A stretch of 64,000 nucleotides of DNA from a bacterium (lineage in GTDB: Bacteria; JACRDZ01; JAQUKH01): contig JBFMCF010000033.1 in NCBI GenBank assembly GCA_040754625.1, positions 1 through 64,000 on the forward strand, read 5' to 3'. This document shows, piece after piece, positions 1 to 6,627 of the stretch. The position numbers and the translations under genes are program-made. Position 1 is the stretch's first letter, and each line of letters starts with the position of its first letter. A model generated the notes under the pieces. The model was given only the letters and a program-made list of their open reading frames with translations, did not search any database and was not told the origin of the DNA.

Positions 1-42
1 TTGGCGTTTAAATTCGTTGGTAAAGGTTCGTTTCGGTTTCAT
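1..42 (-). CDS. IS3/IS911-type transposase OrfA, N-terminal 14 codons only
   Basis: The start codon is at 42-40 on the minus strand and the reading frame runs off the window. The visible residues MKPKRTFTNEFKRQ resemble the N-terminus of IS3-family OrfA proteins, which open with a basic R-x-F-T-x-E-F-K motif leading into a helix-turn-helix DNA-binding domain. An AAAGGA Shine-Dalgarno lies seven bases upstream of the ATG. Too little is present to name the IS. Confidence 0.6.
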   Translation of the reverse strand, partial: MKPKRTFTNEFKRQ

Positions 43-95
43 GATAGGTTCCTTTCTGCCCGTTTTGGGCTTTAGGTCCTATCAATAGTCTAACA
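1..95 (-). mobile_element. End of an IS3-family insertion sequence, cut by the window edge
   Basis: Read on the minus strand, the segment begins TGTTAGACTATTGATAGGAC, a 5'-TG terminus as expected of IS3-family ends, followed by an AAAGGA ribosome binding site and the start of an OrfA-like transposase gene. The flanking ATPase reading frame is open up to about position 96 and is stopped by the TAG formed by the first bases of this element. That suggests the insertion interrupted the ATPase. Only one end is visible, so the family assignment rests on the TG terminus and 14 codons of protein; the other inverted repeat and any target-site duplication lie outside the window. Confidence 0.65.
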
Positions 96-416
96 TATAA
101 TTACAGTTTTAGGGGTGCAGTCCATATCTAAGTTATCTGTAAGAACAAGTGTAATCAATACTTTATTATTTATAAGAAAATCTTTTACTAATTTGTATTC
201 ATTTCGCTTTGTTTCAGGGTCTATGTAAATGCTTTTGTGATCGGCTCCCAAACAAAAATCTATCAACTTTAAAACGGTTGTCTTGCCTACATTATTCCCA
301 GTTGCTCTTTCATTACTATCCGGTGTTTCATCAATAATCAAATTAATACCTTTTCTAAAATAAATTTCACGAATTATTCGCCCCCCACTTGAGATAGTTA
401 ATAACCTTAAGAACAT
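90..416 (-). pseudogene. ABC-3C system ATPase (DUF2326-type), truncated by the insertion sequence
   Basis: The 108-residue reading frame is the N-terminus of an ABC/SMC-like ATPase. A Walker A motif, GNNVGKTT, lies near residues 40-47 and is followed by LKLIDFCLGAD, as in DUF2326 ATPases of ABC-three-component systems. Full proteins of this type have several hundred residues with a coiled coil and a Walker B/signature half; here everything after residue 107 is missing and the stop codon is contributed by the insertion-sequence end. The start overlaps the end of the middle-component gene by 10 bases, so the two were translationally coupled. Without Walker B the product cannot hydrolyse ATP. 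Family identity is from motif recognition. Confidence 0.8.
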
Positions 417-634
417 AATTCAACATCTCCATTTTTATTTAAAACAGCAACATTTAATAAAAATAACCAATCTAGGCACAATATAAAAACAGGAAAAGTC
501 ATGTCCCGATTTTGTTTTACATTTTGATATAAATCCAAAAGATTCTGTGTCGCTTGTTTTTGTAAGGCTTGTAATACAAATGCTCCATTGTAGTAAACAC
601 TGTGTTCTGGATGTATATTATCAGGTAGTAACAT
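407..634 (-). CDS. ABC-3C system middle component, MC6-like
   Basis: A 75-residue protein starting MLLPDNIHPEHS and carrying YYNGAFVLQAL and FILCLDWLFLLNV segments, a layout I recognise from the small middle components (MC6 type) encoded between effector and ATPase in ABC-three-component systems. In that family the middle component is thought to link the ATPase sensor to the effector. The ATG at 634-632 is chosen because it gives the family's MLLP start; a longer frame exists upstream but lies inside the effector gene. It overlaps the effector gene by 14 bases and the ATPase gene by 10. The gene looks intact although both neighbours are damaged. Confidence 0.7.
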   Translation of the reverse strand: MLLPDNIHPEHSVYYNGAFVLQALQKQATQNLLDLYQNVKQNRDMTFPVFILCLDWLFLLNVAVLNKNGDVELCS

Positions 635-1590
635 AATTATAATCCTTAGGATTTTCAAAAATTTTGCATCGAATAAATGCATCTACAACAAGAATATTTA
701 CGCAAAGTTCCAATTCATCAATAGGAATTTGAACAAAATTTGCACTTTTTTCTATTATTTCTTTGATTTTATCTATTACGGCAAAAAATAATTCATCATC
801 TTTAAAAGTATTTTTTGCTTTTAAATACTCCTGCTTTATTTTAGCTAATACAGAACTGCTTTTATTTAATCCTTGGGTATCAAATTCTGCATATTTTTTA
901 TCAAGCCGGTTATAATGAATTGTATAATCTTCTATTATATATTTTGCACTGTTTAAATTATTATAGGTAATCTTACGCTCAATTTCAAAACTGTCCGTTG
1001 TGCTACATTGATCTTGATTGATCCAATCTTCTTTCGATAAAATATTTATAATTGCGGCTAGGTTTGAATCTAATTTAATAACGTTGACTTCATTACCCAA
1101 TTCTTCATAGATTAAACGATAAATATTTTTTTGCTTATTGATTTCTAAAGTTGAAATAAATTTTAATATCGATGTAGTATCAAATATATCATTTAAAGGG
1201 TTAAAAATAACATTATGCGGATTTTTGTAAGTCTTGTTCCTTAAATTGCTTGCGTCTTTTGAAATTGAAATGAATTTAAAATTGTAATCAGGATGTCTTT
1301 TTATAATTTCTTTCTCTATTGCAGCTTCTATTTTTTCTTTTGTATTAGTAGCTGAAACCTGTACAATAATTTTGTTTGAATTATCAATCAAATCAATAGC
1401 TTCTACATTTTGAAGCTTACTATTTAAATTATTGAGATTCCAGTTGTAGAGTTGGTTAAAAAAATACATATAAAAATTTTCAGAGTGAATATGAAAATCC
1501 AAAATATTCAATTTACCTCTGGAATTTATTCTTACAGCAAGTACAGTTTGGCTTTTCTTCAATATAATTATAATATTTTGATCGGTTCAT
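621..1590 (-). pseudogene. SMEK-domain effector of an ABC-3C system, frameshifted near its start
   Basis: The main frame encodes about 313 residues with the SMEK-domain signature: INSRGKLNILDFHIHSENF, then NWNLNNLN, AIDLIDNSNKIIVQVSATN and TKEKIEAAIEK. SMEK domains are predicted nuclease-like modules at the N-terminus of ABC-3C effectors. The expected N-terminus, MNRSKYYNYIEEK, is encoded from an ATG at 1590-1588 in a different frame. The two frames meet around 1550-1556, so one base has been gained or two lost there. Translation could only rescue the main frame from the TTG at 1562, which would lose the first helix. A sequencing error remains possible, but the truncated ATPase downstream fits a dying operon. 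Confidence 0.75.
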
Positions 1591-1655
1591 TATCTTATAT
1601 TTTTCTTATAACCATAAACATTTACTATAAATTAGTCCAGTTATAAACTGTGTCT

Positions 1656-1847
1656 TCATTTTATTAAATTATCAAGAGATATATCGAACACTTTAGCTAT
1701 TTTAATAAGTGTTTCAATTTTCGGGTTTTTAATCCCACCGTTTTCCAATTTTATAACCGTATGATAAGAAATATTTGCTTTTCTTGCCAGTCCTTCCTGG
1801 GTTAGATTCTTTTCTTTCCTTATTTTTGCCAAATTTTTAAGATACAT
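1656..1847 (-). CDS. Xre/Cro-type helix-turn-helix repressor
   Basis: This 63-residue single-domain protein is almost entirely an HTH_3 fold: LAKIRKEKNLTQEGLARKAN, then ISYHTVIKLENGG and a C-terminal helix ending DISLDNLIK. It lies just upstream of the ABC-3C genes on the same strand and diverges from the serine recombinase. The 91-base divergent gap holds two AT-rich palindromes that are plausible operators, so I infer autorepression and control of the flanking genes. A GAGAGAA ribosome binding site precedes the ATG. Confidence 0.85.
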   Translation of the reverse strand: MYLKNLAKIRKEKNLTQEGLARKANISYHTVIKLENGGIKNPKIETLIKIAKVFDISLDNLIK

Positions 1848-1873
1848 AAATTCTCTCGACTTATATTACAATA

Positions 1874-1918
1874 CATATTATTCTAATACATAGAATATGA
1901 TTTCCTAATATGCATATT
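1874..1918. promoter_or_regulatory. Two palindromes in the HTH/recombinase divergent gap, candidate operators
   Basis: CATATTATTC...AGAATATG at 1874-1899 is an imperfect dyad, and AATATGCATATT at 1907-1918 is a perfect 12-base dyad. Both lie between the divergent start codons of the Xre repressor (1847) and the serine recombinase (1939). Position and symmetry fit repressor binding, but no promoter element is clear enough to place precisely. Confidence 0.4.
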
Positions 1919-1938
1919 TTAATCTTAAAGGAGTTACT

Positions 1939-2535
1939 ATGCAAGATAAATCACCGAAAATAAAATGCGCAATTTATACAAGAGTGAGCACAGATAATCA
2001 AGCCGAAGTCGAATTTAATTCCTGCGAGGCTCAGGAAGCAAAAATCAAATCCTTTATTGCCAGCCAGGAAAATATGGAACTTTTTAAAGTCTATTCTGAT
2101 GCGGGTTGGACAGGGGCTAATATTAACCGTCCGGCATTAAGTGAATTGCTAAATGATATTAAACAAAATAAAATCAACCTTGTTGTCTCTTATAAAATTG
2201 ACCGTCTAACCCGTTCGCCAAAGGATTTTTATCAGCTTATAGAATTATTTGATAAACACGGTGTAGATTTTATTTCGGTTACTGAAAGGTTTGATACTTC
2301 GACACCATCAGGGAGATTACTCCGTAATATTATGCTTACGTTTGCTCAATTTGAAAGAGAGCTTACCAGCGAAAGAACAAAAGACAAAATGCTGGAGCGC
2401 GCCCAAAAAGGCATGTGGAACGGCGGGATTGTGCCCTTTGGCTATAAAGCTGAAAATAAGAAGCTGATAATCAATGGAGATGAAGCTAAAATTATCCGTT
2501 CAATTTATGAAAACTTAAAATGTATTCTAAATTAA
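1939..2535 (+). pseudogene. Large serine recombinase, truncated after the catalytic domain
   Basis: The 198-residue product starts with the resolvase/invertase catalytic domain: the nucleophile motif YTRVS (Ser17), DAGWTGANINRPAL, SYKIDRLTRSPKDF and FAQFERELTSERT. It then enters the recombinase domain of large serine integrases (GIVPFGYKAENKKLIING). The frame ends at 'IRSIYENLKCILN', where family members continue for another 250-350 residues with the recombinase domain, zinc ribbon and coiled coil. The missing part is not found in other frames downstream, so this is a deletion remnant rather than a simple frameshift. The catalytic core is intact, but without the DNA-binding part integration is unlikely. 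AAAGGAG precedes the ATG. Confidence 0.85.
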
Positions 2536-2556
2536 ACACCGATTACGTTCCTCAAT

Positions 2557-2817
2557 TTATAGCCGCTTTAGTAAAAATAAATCTCCATTAATCAATGCTA
2601 TTTTCTTTCTTCTTGTCCATCGTTTGATCTGTGCTTCACGCTTCAGAGCTTTTGATCTGGTTTGATAAGTTTCTTTATAGGCGAGTTTTACAGGGGCATT
2701 ATAGCTGGTATAATGCGCTTTTTTATTAAGATGCTCTTTGAAACGGCGTTCTATATTATTAGTTACACCTGTATATAAAGATTTATTCTTACATTCTAAA
2801 ATATAAACAAACCACAT
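2557..2817 (-). CDS. GIY-YIG family endonuclease (YhbQ/UvrC-like single domain)
   Basis: The 86-residue product starts MWFVYILECKNKSLYTGVT, the GIY-YIG motif, with the catalytic arginine and glutamate regions at ERRFKEH and KALKREAQIKRW. Small stand-alone GIY-YIG proteins of this size cut branched or damaged DNA in vitro, but their cellular role is largely unknown. The start at 2817 is chosen because the N-terminal extension in the same frame is a translation of the upstream palindromic repeat. The gene is followed by a convergent truncated recombinase and preceded by a repeat block linking it to tRNA-Asn. Confidence 0.85.
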   Translation of the reverse strand: MWFVYILECKNKSLYTGVTNNIERRFKEHLNKKAHYTSYNAPVKLAYKETYQTRSKALKREAQIKRWTRRKKIALINGDLFLLKRL

Positions 2818-2821
2818 AATT

Positions 2822-2970
2822 TTTGTCCCTCGACTGTGGTGAGAAAAATCGAACCACTTCGCTCGGGACACTTCTCCTCGCTTGTGGTGAGTGAAATCGA
2901 AACAGCCTGTGAATCAAAATGAAACGGCCTTCTAGCTTGCACTGAGCGAGGCCGGAAGGCCGAGTCGAAG
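2822..2970. repeat. Palindromic repeat block between tRNA-Asn and the GIY-YIG gene
   Basis: The block repeats two words: GTGGTGAG(T/A)(G/A)AAATCGAA, at about 2834 and 2886, and the pair CCACTTCGCTCG / CGAGTCGAAGTGG, at about 2855 and 2961. The second pair is mutually inverted. The inner part GAGGCCGGAAGGCCGAG around 2948-2964 forms a GC hairpin directly after the tRNA CCA end. Similar GAGCGAAGTCGA-type palindromes are often seen beside small GIY-YIG genes in other genomes, from memory. Confidence 0.6.
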
Positions 2971-3299
2971 TGGCTCCCCGGGCTGGGCTCGAACCAGCAA
3001 CCCTTCGGTTACAAGTATCCTTTGAATTTCTTCAAAGCTTGGACTATCTCATTCCCTTGTCCGCCTTGGGCGGGTTTAGGGAGTGGGCGCTTCCCCCGAT
3101 TTCCATCGGAGTACTCCCTTGCGGGATAGTCTCTGCACGTTTTCGCTTACGGACTCACATCAGCGAACTTCGCTCAGGATTACCTTACACCTTGGCGGCA
3201 ATCAGGTTTTCCTGAATTCACCCACTTTTTCAACCACGATTTCTCGCGGAAGCTGCAACTTTTTTACAGCCGAATGCTCCACCATTGAGCTACCGAGGA
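2971..3299 (-). tRNA. tRNA-Asn(GUU) interrupted by a group I intron
   Basis: Exon 1 (3299-3266) gives acceptor TCCTCGG, D arm GCTC/GAGC and anticodon arm TTCGG-CTGT. Exon 2 (3011-2971) supplies TAA-CCGAA, a five-base variable loop, T arm GCTGG-TTCGAGC-CCAGC, acceptor CCGGGGA, discriminator G and an encoded CCA. Joined, the anticodon loop is CTGTTAA, anticodon GUU. All seven acceptor pairs form (one T-G wobble). Read without splicing, the loop would start CTGTAAA and look like a tyrosine anticodon, but that leaves the 254-base insertion unexplained. The acceptor sequence matches bacterial tRNA-Asn. Confidence 0.88.
3012..3265 (-). ncRNA. Group I self-splicing intron in the tRNA-Asn anticodon loop
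   Basis: The conserved group I core elements occur in order on the minus strand: P/Q-like sequences AATTCAGGAAAACCTG (3218-3203) and AATCCTGAGCGAAG (about 3182-3169), R element GTGCAGAGACTATCCC (3138-3123) and S element GAGATAGTCC (3050-3041). GACTATC of R and GATAGTC of S form a seven-base P7. P1 is exon GGCUGU paired to intron GCAGCU with the obligatory U-G wobble at the 5' splice site. The last intron base is G (3012). The 254-nt intron has no internal protein gene, so it should self-splice or rely on host factors. It interrupts anticodon positions 35 and 36. Confidence 0.85.
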
Positions 3300-3367
3300 A
3301 TTATTTTTTTAACACAATTATTAATACTTATCCAATGGCAGGATAAGAATTAATAAAATATTCAAAT

Positions 3368-4312
3368 TTATTTTGTTTTATTTGCTTCTTCAGTAATAGA
3401 ACACAGTTTCAAAAGCCTGTCCCATTTTTTATCCACATATTCCTGCAGCTCCTGCAAAATATGTTCATTCGCAGGAGTAAAAAGATGGCGGAACCTGCCC
3501 TGTTTCTCCAGCCATTCTCTAATCGGCTTTCTTTCTTTAGGATTATAGTTCATCTTATACACGCCGTTTTCAACTTCATAAAGCTGCCAGAAACCTGTTT
3601 CCACCGCGAGCCTCGCGAGTTCAATGGATTCCTCTCCAGGATACCTCCACCCAAGCGGGCACGGGGATAGAACGTTAATAAAACTAGGGCCGTCTACTTC
3701 TAAAGCTTTCTCAACCTTTTTCATCAGGTCATTCCAATGGCTGGGAGATGCCTGCGCGGCATAAGGTATATCATGAGCCACAACACAGGCTGTTAAATCC
3801 TTCGGGTATTCCTTTTTACCATAGGCCTCTTTTCCCGCAGGCGACGTAGTCGTATCCGCGCCGCGCGGCGTAGCGCTTGAACGCTGAATCCCGGTATTCA
3901 TATACGCTCCGTTATCATAACAAATCACAAGCATTCTGTGCCCGCGTTCCAACGCGCCGGAAAGGCTCTGGAAACCAATATCATAAGTCCCGCCATCGCC
4001 TCCAAAGGATATAAACCTTATATCTTCCTTTATTTTTCCTTTTTTCTTTAACGCGCGGTAAGCGGCCTCAGTCCCGCTCAGGGAAGCCGCGGAATTTTCA
4101 AACGCGACATGAAGGAAAGAAGATTTCCACGATGTATAAGGATAAATAGTTGTAGAAACTTCCAGACACCCTGTGGCACACGCCACAACCAAAGGATTTT
4201 TAGCCGCTTTCGTGACCATACGGCTGACAATCGCCGCGCCGCAGCCCGGGCATAACCTATGCCCCGGTGCTACAATTTCTTCCCTGGCTGATAATTCTTT
4301 TAAAGAAGCCAT
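3368..4312 (-). CDS. porB: 2-oxoacid:ferredoxin oxidoreductase, beta (TPP-binding) subunit
   Basis: The 314-residue subunit binds thiamine diphosphate and a 4Fe-4S cluster in the enzyme that interconverts pyruvate (or a related 2-oxoacid) + CoA and acetyl-CoA + CO2 + reduced ferredoxin. Visible features are the cluster motif LCPGCG (Cys21, Cys24), further cysteines at ATGCLE and LSPCPLGW, and the TPP motif FGGDGGTYDIG with CYDNGAYMNTG. It is the last gene of the porG-D-A-B cluster, 54 bases after porA. GGGAGAA precedes the ATG. Pyruvate is the likely substrate because of the PorABDG architecture, but 2-oxoisovalerate enzymes look similar. Confidence 0.93.
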   Translation of the reverse strand: MASLKELSAREEIVAPGHRLCPGCGAAIVSRMVTKAAKNPLVVACATGCLEVSTTIYPYTSWKSSFLHVAFENSAASLSGTEAAYRALKKKGKIKEDIRFISFGGDGGTYDIGFQSLSGALERGHRMLVICYDNGAYMNTGIQRSSATPRGADTTTSPAGKEAYGKKEYPKDLTACVVAHDIPYAAQASPSHWNDLMKKVEKALEVDGPSFINVLSPCPLGWRYPGEESIELARLAVETGFWQLYEVENGVYKMNYNPKERKPIREWLEKQGRFRHLFTPANEHILQELQEYVDKKWDRLLKLCSITEEANKTK

Positions 4313-4320
4313 AATTCTCC

Positions 4321-4363
4321 CAAAATTTGTTTAAGCCGTTTAAACAGTTTGAACCGCTAAATT
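4321..4363. repeat. GTTTAAAC-word module between porA and porB
   Basis: The gap reads as overlapping variants of one word (GTTTAAGC, GTTTAAAC, GTTTGAAC), with complementary halves able to fold. It is one of several single-word intergenic modules in the window. Confidence 0.45.
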
Positions 4364-4366
4364 TAT

Positions 4367-5542
4367 TTATTCCCTCACTCCCACATAATTCACAGAACTC
4401 TGCACTTTCCCTGTAAGGTTAATATCCCTGATATTATTGCATATGTTCCATATATCATTAGGGGTTATTTCCCTGCCCCCCAAACCATATACATAATTTA
4501 CAACTTTTATCTCCGCGTTCCTTCCAAAAAGGGCCGCGCGGACATCATTAAATAAAGGCCCGCCCACTCCGTTAAATCCCAGGGATCTGTCCATTACCGC
4601 AAGGACCTTTATTCGTTTTAAAGCCTCGGCCAGTTCTTCCTCGGGAAACGGCCGGAAACATCTTATCTTAATAAGGCCTATCTTATACCCCTTCTCCCTG
4701 ACCATATCCACAACCGCTTTAGCTGTCCCGGCAGTTGAACCTAAAACTATCAAAGCCAGCTCGGCGTCCGCCATACGGTATTCTTCAAATAATCCATAAG
4801 AACGGTTAAATTCTTTTTCGAAAGCCCTGCCTACTTCCTGGATGACTTTTTTCGCGTTAACCATTCCCTCAGCCTGCTGTCTTTTATGTTCAAAATAATA
4901 ATCAAAAAAATCAAGAGGGCCATAAGTCACGGGCTGTGAAGGATTGATCAAAGGGTGTTTCGGAATGTAATTCCCTATAAATTTTTTGACCTTATCGTCT
5001 TCGTAAGTCGAAAGTGTTTCCAGCGCGTGGCTTATTATAAAACCATCCAGCGTAATCATTACCGGGAGCATCACATCGGGATGCTCCGCAATCCTTAAAG
5101 CCTGCACCGCGTTATCATAAGCTTCCTGCGAATTCTCGCTGAAAATCTGTATCCACCCGGAATCGCGGCAGCCCATCGTATCGCTGTGGTCGCAATGAAT
5201 ATTTATCGGGCCTGATAAAGCCCTGTTAACCACGGGCATAACAATAGGCAGGCGGTATGACGCCGCGATATAAACTATCTCCCACATATAAGCAAGACCG
5301 TTTGACGAAGTTGCTGTCATTGCCCGGACACCGGCGGCTGATGCCCCGATGGTAGCGCTCATGGCGCTGTGTTCACTGTCCATCGTGAGAAACTCAGTGT
5401 CCACCTGTCCATTAGCCACATAATCGGCGAATTTCTGCATTATACCGGTTTGAGGCGTAATCGGGTACGCGGCCACAACTTCCGGATTTATTTGTTTCAT
5501 TGCGTATGCCACGGCTTCATTACCCGTCATTGCTTGGCGCAT
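4367..5542 (-). CDS. porA: 2-oxoacid:ferredoxin oxidoreductase, alpha subunit
   Basis: The 391-residue subunit carries the pyrimidine-binding half of the TPP site (AAYPITPQTGIMQKFADYV near residues 24-42, then DSEHSAMSATIGASAAG) and a C-terminal transketolase-type domain (LIVLGSTAGTAKAVVDMVR). Length and motifs fit archaeal/bacterial four-subunit PorA rather than the fused clostridial enzyme. It pairs with PorB to form the catalytic core. The gene follows porD after a 108-base gap filled largely by an AT-rich repeat module. A GGAGAT ribosome binding site precedes the ATG. Confidence 0.93.
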   Translation of the reverse strand: MRQAMTGNEAVAYAMKQINPEVVAAYPITPQTGIMQKFADYVANGQVDTEFLTMDSEHSAMSATIGASAAGVRAMTATSSNGLAYMWEIVYIAASYRLPIVMPVVNRALSGPINIHCDHSDTMGCRDSGWIQIFSENSQEAYDNAVQALRIAEHPDVMLPVMITLDGFIISHALETLSTYEDDKVKKFIGNYIPKHPLINPSQPVTYGPLDFFDYYFEHKRQQAEGMVNAKKVIQEVGRAFEKEFNRSYGLFEEYRMADAELALIVLGSTAGTAKAVVDMVREKGYKIGLIKIRCFRPFPEEELAEALKRIKVLAVMDRSLGFNGVGGPLFNDVRAALFGRNAEIKVVNYVYGLGGREITPNDIWNICNNIRDINLTGKVQSSVNYVGVRE

Positions 5543-5569
5543 TATTTCATCTCCTATCTTTTTAAACCA

Positions 5570-5652
5570 AAAAAACTAAAAACGAAAAAACTAAAAAAAC
5601 CAATAAAGATTTCGGTTCTTAAGTTTTTCAGTTTTTGGTTCTTCAGTTTCTT
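5570..5652. repeat. CTAAAAAC/GTTTTTAG-word module between porD and porA
   Basis: The first half is A-rich (AAAACTAAAAACGAAAAAACT) and the second half T-rich (AAGTTTTTCAGTTTTTGG), so the transcript can form a long imperfect hairpin. It lies in the gap inside the por cluster and could moderate read-through into porA, though that is inference. Confidence 0.45.
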
Positions 5653-5935
5653 ACTCTTCTTTCACCATCTTAATCGCCTTTATCTTAGGCGGACACTCTC
5701 TGGCACAAATACCGCATCCTTTACAATGATCATAATCGAACTTTTCAATCTTACCGTTTTTCACAATAATCGATGAATCAGGACAATATATCCAGCAGAT
5801 AAGGCAATTAGAGCATTTTGTAGGGTCGTGGACCGGCCTGAACACACGCCATCCACCGGTTTTATATTTAACGGAATTACCAGGCTCGAGAATCAAACCG
5901 CCAATAGGTATTTCCTTCCATTTCTTATTGCTCAC
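5651..5935 (-). CDS. porD: 2-oxoacid:ferredoxin oxidoreductase, delta (2x4Fe-4S ferredoxin) subunit
   Basis: This 94-residue ferredoxin-like subunit has two cluster motifs, CSNCLICWIYCP and CKGCGICARECP, and passes electrons from the TPP centre to external ferredoxin. The start is GTG at 5935, supported by AGGAGG six bases upstream. It overlaps the end of porG by 11 bases, so the two are probably translationally coupled. The N-terminal PIGGLILEPGNS and RVFRP segments match PorD proteins. Confidence 0.93.
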   Translation of the reverse strand: MSNKKWKEIPIGGLILEPGNSVKYKTGGWRVFRPVHDPTKCSNCLICWIYCPDSSIIVKNGKIEKFDYDHCKGCGICARECPPKIKAIKMVKEE

Positions 5936-6491
5936 CTTTAACCTCCTGGTATGCCCGTCTTATGGATAAAATATTTCCCTCGATTATCTCAGGGCGGAAT
6001 TTCTTGGAATATTTTTCCTTGAAATCTTTCACAACAACCTCTATATTTAAAGTTCCTGTCGCCCGGACCAGCGCGCCGACCATCGGGGTGTTAGGGATCG
6101 GTTTTTTTATGGTCTCGATGGAAATTTTCGTTGCGTCGACAGTAAAAATCTTTTTTCCCTGTAATTTCAGTTTTTCCCGCATTTCTTTAGGGGAATGAGG
6201 CGTGTTGATAATAATAATCCCGTCTTCCTTCAGACCTTCCAGCACATCAATAGTACCAATCAGGGAAGGGTCTAAAATTACCACTACCTGAGGGTTTTCT
6301 ATATTGCTGTGTATATTAATGGGCACAGTATCAATGCGTGTAAAAGCCCTGATAGGCGCCCCCATTCGTTCAGCGCCGTACTCAGGGTTCGCCTGAACAT
6401 ATTTGCCGCCTGTAATTGCTGATTCAGCTAAAAGTTTAGCCGCTGTAACTACTCCCTGGCCGCCCCGCCCATGCCAACGAATTTCTAACAT
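5925..6491 (-). CDS. porG: 2-oxoacid:ferredoxin oxidoreductase, gamma subunit
   Basis: The 188-residue subunit begins MLEIRWHGRGGQGVVTAAKLLAE, the CoA-binding gamma-domain signature, and contains NPEYGAERMGAP and NTPMVGALVRATG. The start at 6491 is chosen over an in-frame upstream ATG because AGGAGA lies just upstream and the family starts at this residue; the longer frame translates the upstream repeat. It is the first gene of porGDAB, so the operon promoter should lie in or above the AATTGACAATT module at 6504-6593. Confidence 0.92.
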   Translation of the reverse strand: MLEIRWHGRGGQGVVTAAKLLAESAITGGKYVQANPEYGAERMGAPIRAFTRIDTVPINIHSNIENPQVVVILDPSLIGTIDVLEGLKEDGIIIINTPHSPKEMREKLKLQGKKIFTVDATKISIETIKKPIPNTPMVGALVRATGTLNIEVVVKDFKEKYSKKFRPEIIEGNILSIRRAYQEVKGEQ

Positions 6492-6503
6492 AAAACTTCT
6501 CCT

Positions 6504-6593
6504 GTTAACAATTGACAATTTAGCATTAACTATTGAGCATTTATTGTAAAACTAATTGTTAATTGTCAATACCCAATGCTCAATTGTCAATTA
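6504..6593. repeat. AATTGACAATT-word module upstream of porG / downstream of recR
   Basis: It contains TTAACAATTGACAATT, TTAATTGTCAATACCC and GCTCAATTGTCAATTAA, so direct and inverted copies of one 11-base word. The same module, differently permuted, lies on the other side of recR (7260-7351). Confidence 0.6.
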
Positions 6594-6627
6594 AAATGAT
6601 AATTATATTATACTTCCCAACATCATG

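Noticed and set aside
1452-1646. A 64-residue plus-strand frame
   Set aside because: Antisense to the SMEK start region, AT-rich, no ribosome site.
1-2560. A prophage
   Set aside because: No structural, lysis or packaging genes; only a truncated recombinase, a repressor and defence-type genes.
3240-3300. A tRNA-Tyr, because the contiguous anticodon loop reads CTGTAAA
   Set aside because: The other half of the tRNA is 254 bases away, and splicing gives anticodon GUU with correct acceptor and loop sizes for tRNA-Asn.
2970-3346. Plus-strand protein-like frames across the tRNA-Asn region
   Set aside because: They read the complement of a tRNA (the typical GLEPATLRL peptide) and of the group I intron; no ribosome site and no homology.
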